Made by a program: the position numbers and the translations under genes
Assembly: GCA_018711755.1 (NCBI GenBank)
Contig: DVHY01000062.1
Coordinates: forward strand, 1 to 22,920
Length of the DNA: 22,920 bases
Origin: Candidatus Limivicinus faecipullorum
Lineage (GTDB): Bacteria; Bacillota; Clostridia; Oscillospirales; Oscillospiraceae
Reading direction: 5' to 3'
Notes under the pieces: model-generated
What the model saw: the letters and a program-made list of their open reading frames with translations, nothing else
Told to the model about the DNA's origin: nothing
Databases searched by the model: none
Shown: piece after piece, positions 21,761 to 22,920 of the stretch
Layout: each line of letters opens with the position of its first letter
How positions within the stretch are numbered: the first letter of the stretch is position 1

Positions 21761-22920
21761 TTACTTGATGTCGTTGTCGGTGAGGCCGGCCCGGAACTGG
21801 GCCACGTCTCCGCCCTTGTTCTCCTCTTTGTAGAGGCCGGGCACTGCGGCGTAGAGGGCGGCGCAGGTTACCAGGTCGTCCTTCCAGGTGATCTCATTGG
21901 GGGCATGGGCCTGACTCTCGGCGCCGGGGCCGAAGCCCACGCAGGGGATGCCGTAGCGGCCCTGGATGGCCACGCCGTTGGTGGAGAAGGTCCACTTGTC
22001 GGTAAGGGGGCGGTGGCGCAGGTGCATGGCGCCCTCGGGCCCGATACGCTCGTCGCCGAAGAGGGCGTGGTGGGCGTCCACCAGAGCCTGGACATGGGCG
22101 GCGCTCTCCTTGTTTATCCAGGTGGGGAAGTAGCACTCGGTCTCATAGACCTCGCCGGTCCAGGAGGGACGGTCGTACATGTACATAGATACGGTAACGT
22201 CCTCGCCGTACTTCTTCACGCTGGGCAGGTCCCGTATCTCCTGGAGGCAGGAGTCCCAGGTCTCGCCGGCGGTCATGCGCCGGTCGATGGAGATGGAGCA
22301 GGAATCGGCCACGGCGCAGCGGCTGGGGGAGGTGTAGAAGATCTGGGAGGTGGTGCAGGTGCCCCGGCCCAGGAAGCGGGCGTCCTCATAGTGCTGGGGA
22401 TTGTACTTGGGGTCCAGCATCTTTACAAGGCCCTTTATCTCCACGCTGTCGTCGGCGGGGTTCTCGTTGAGGGAGCGCACATCCTGGAGGATGTCCGCCA
22501 TCTTGTAAATGGCGTTGTCGCCCCGCTCGGGAGCGGAGCCGTGGCAGGACACGCCCTTCACGTCCACACGTATCTCCATGCGGCCACGGTGGCCTCTGTA
22601 GATGCCGCCGTCGGTGGGCTCGGTGGAGATGACGAACTCTATCTGCTTCTGAGCCTCTTCCTTGCTGGGGAAGTACTTGTTGACTATGTACTGCCAGCAC
22701 ATGCCGTCGCAGTCCTCTTCCTGGACGGAGCCAACCACCATTATCTTGTAGCCTTGGGGGATGAGTCCCAGATCCTTCATGATCTTGGCACCGTAGACTG
22801 CGGAGGCCATGCCGCCCTCCTGGTCGGAGCCGCCCCGGCCGTAGATGACCTGCTCGTCCTCATAGCCCTGGTAGGGGTCATGGGTCCAGTTGTTGATGTT
22901 GCCTATGCCCACAGTGTCGA
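21761..22920 (-). CDS. ygeY: YgeY, M20-family metallohydrolase, 5' end missing
   Basis: 385 residues are visible and the start lies beyond the right edge. The first complete codons read DTVGIGNINNW, so the window cuts just after the His of the H-x-D metal motif. Further metal-site residues are present: Asp in GRGGSDQEGG, the Glu pair in VQEEDCDG, Glu in STEPTDGG, and His in SQAHAPNE. The dimer-domain segment GVSCHGSAPERGDNAI is intact. The sequence follows E. coli YgeY closely, with a longer stretch around NPADDSVEIKGLVKMLDP and an extended C-terminal tail. The family is named for linkage to selenium metabolism; recent work ties the gene set to anaerobic purine use, where YgeY probably hydrolyses an amide or ureido bond. 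It lies 54 nt before ygeW, with no terminator between. Confidence 0.94.
   Translation of the reverse strand, partial: DTVGIGNINNWTHDPYQGYEDEQVIYGRGGSDQEGGMASAVYGAKIMKDLGLIPQGYKIMVVGSVQEEDCDGMCWQYIVNKYFPSKEEAQKQIEFVISTEPTDGGIYRGHRGRMEIRVDVKGVSCHGSAPERGDNAIYKMADILQDVRSLNENPADDSVEIKGLVKMLDPKYNPQHYEDARFLGRGTCTTSQIFYTSPSRCAVADSCSISIDRRMTAGETWDSCLQEIRDLPSVKKYGEDVTVSMYMYDRPSWTGEVYETECYFPTWINKESAAHVQALVDAHHALFGDERIGPEGAMHLRHRPLTDKWTFSTNGVAIQGRYGIPCVGFGPGAESQAHAPNEITWKDDLVTCAALYAAVPGLYKEENKGGDVAQFRAGLTDNDIK

Noticed and set aside
1..22920. CRISPR arrays, insertion sequences, prophage genes, rRNA or tRNA genes
   Set aside because: No repeat-spacer pattern, transposase or integrase, cloverleaf or rRNA sequence was seen anywhere; the window is almost fully coding.

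Overview
The window comes from a GC-rich anaerobic bacterium, most likely a gut Clostridia member (Oscillospiraceae-like). The reasons are strong AGGAGG-type ribosome sites, compact overlapping operons, many low-potential Fe-S and molybdenum enzymes, and an anaerobic purine-breakdown gene set. The taxon is inference; no marker gene is present.

Left block, + strand (1-8567): the 3' part of a Desulfovibrio-Mop-like molybdenum aldehyde oxidoreductase, a hairpin terminator and a ~140-nt leader with possible alternative structures, then a tight six-gene cassette. Its genes are a dicluster/CCG Fe-S protein with a degenerate Rossmann segment, a 72-aa CxxC/CxxC redox protein, a small SAM methyltransferase, a C-GCAxxG-C-C protein, a COG1964-like radical SAM protein and a short AMP-forming ligase. 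Junctions of the TGATG and ATGA type suggest translational coupling. I recall the same gene set beside the mop homologue of Desulfovibrio vulgaris (DVU1551-DVU1559 region; family names such as TrsS and TrsM). Its biochemical role is, to my knowledge, not established, and it is the best candidate here for an undescribed system. A 50-nt perfect palindrome ends this block.

Middle (8568-10769), - strand: a TylF-type methyltransferase with an N-terminal Rossmann-like domain and its own near-consensus promoter, then a GntR/UTRA regulator. Hairpin terminators separate these genes from each other and from the next block.

Right block, - strand (10770-22920): a purine-degradation cluster transcribed right to left. 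The order is YgeY (5' end outside the window), YgeW carbamoyltransferase, carbamate kinase, a hairpin terminator, SsnA, a short YgfK, dihydropyrimidinase-like HyuA, an NCS2 permease, XdhD-type molybdenum hydroxylase and RidA. Together they could import a purine, hydroxylate it, open its rings by amidohydrolases, cleave carbamoylated or aminoacyl intermediates, and make ATP from carbamoyl phosphate. RidA could quench reactive enamines from a YgeX-type lyase, which is not in the window.

Notable departures from the familiar versions: YgfK lacks the whole GltD-like FAD/NAD middle module, the permease lacks two acidic residues conserved in xanthine carriers, and neither molybdenum hydroxylase has an FAD subunit in view.
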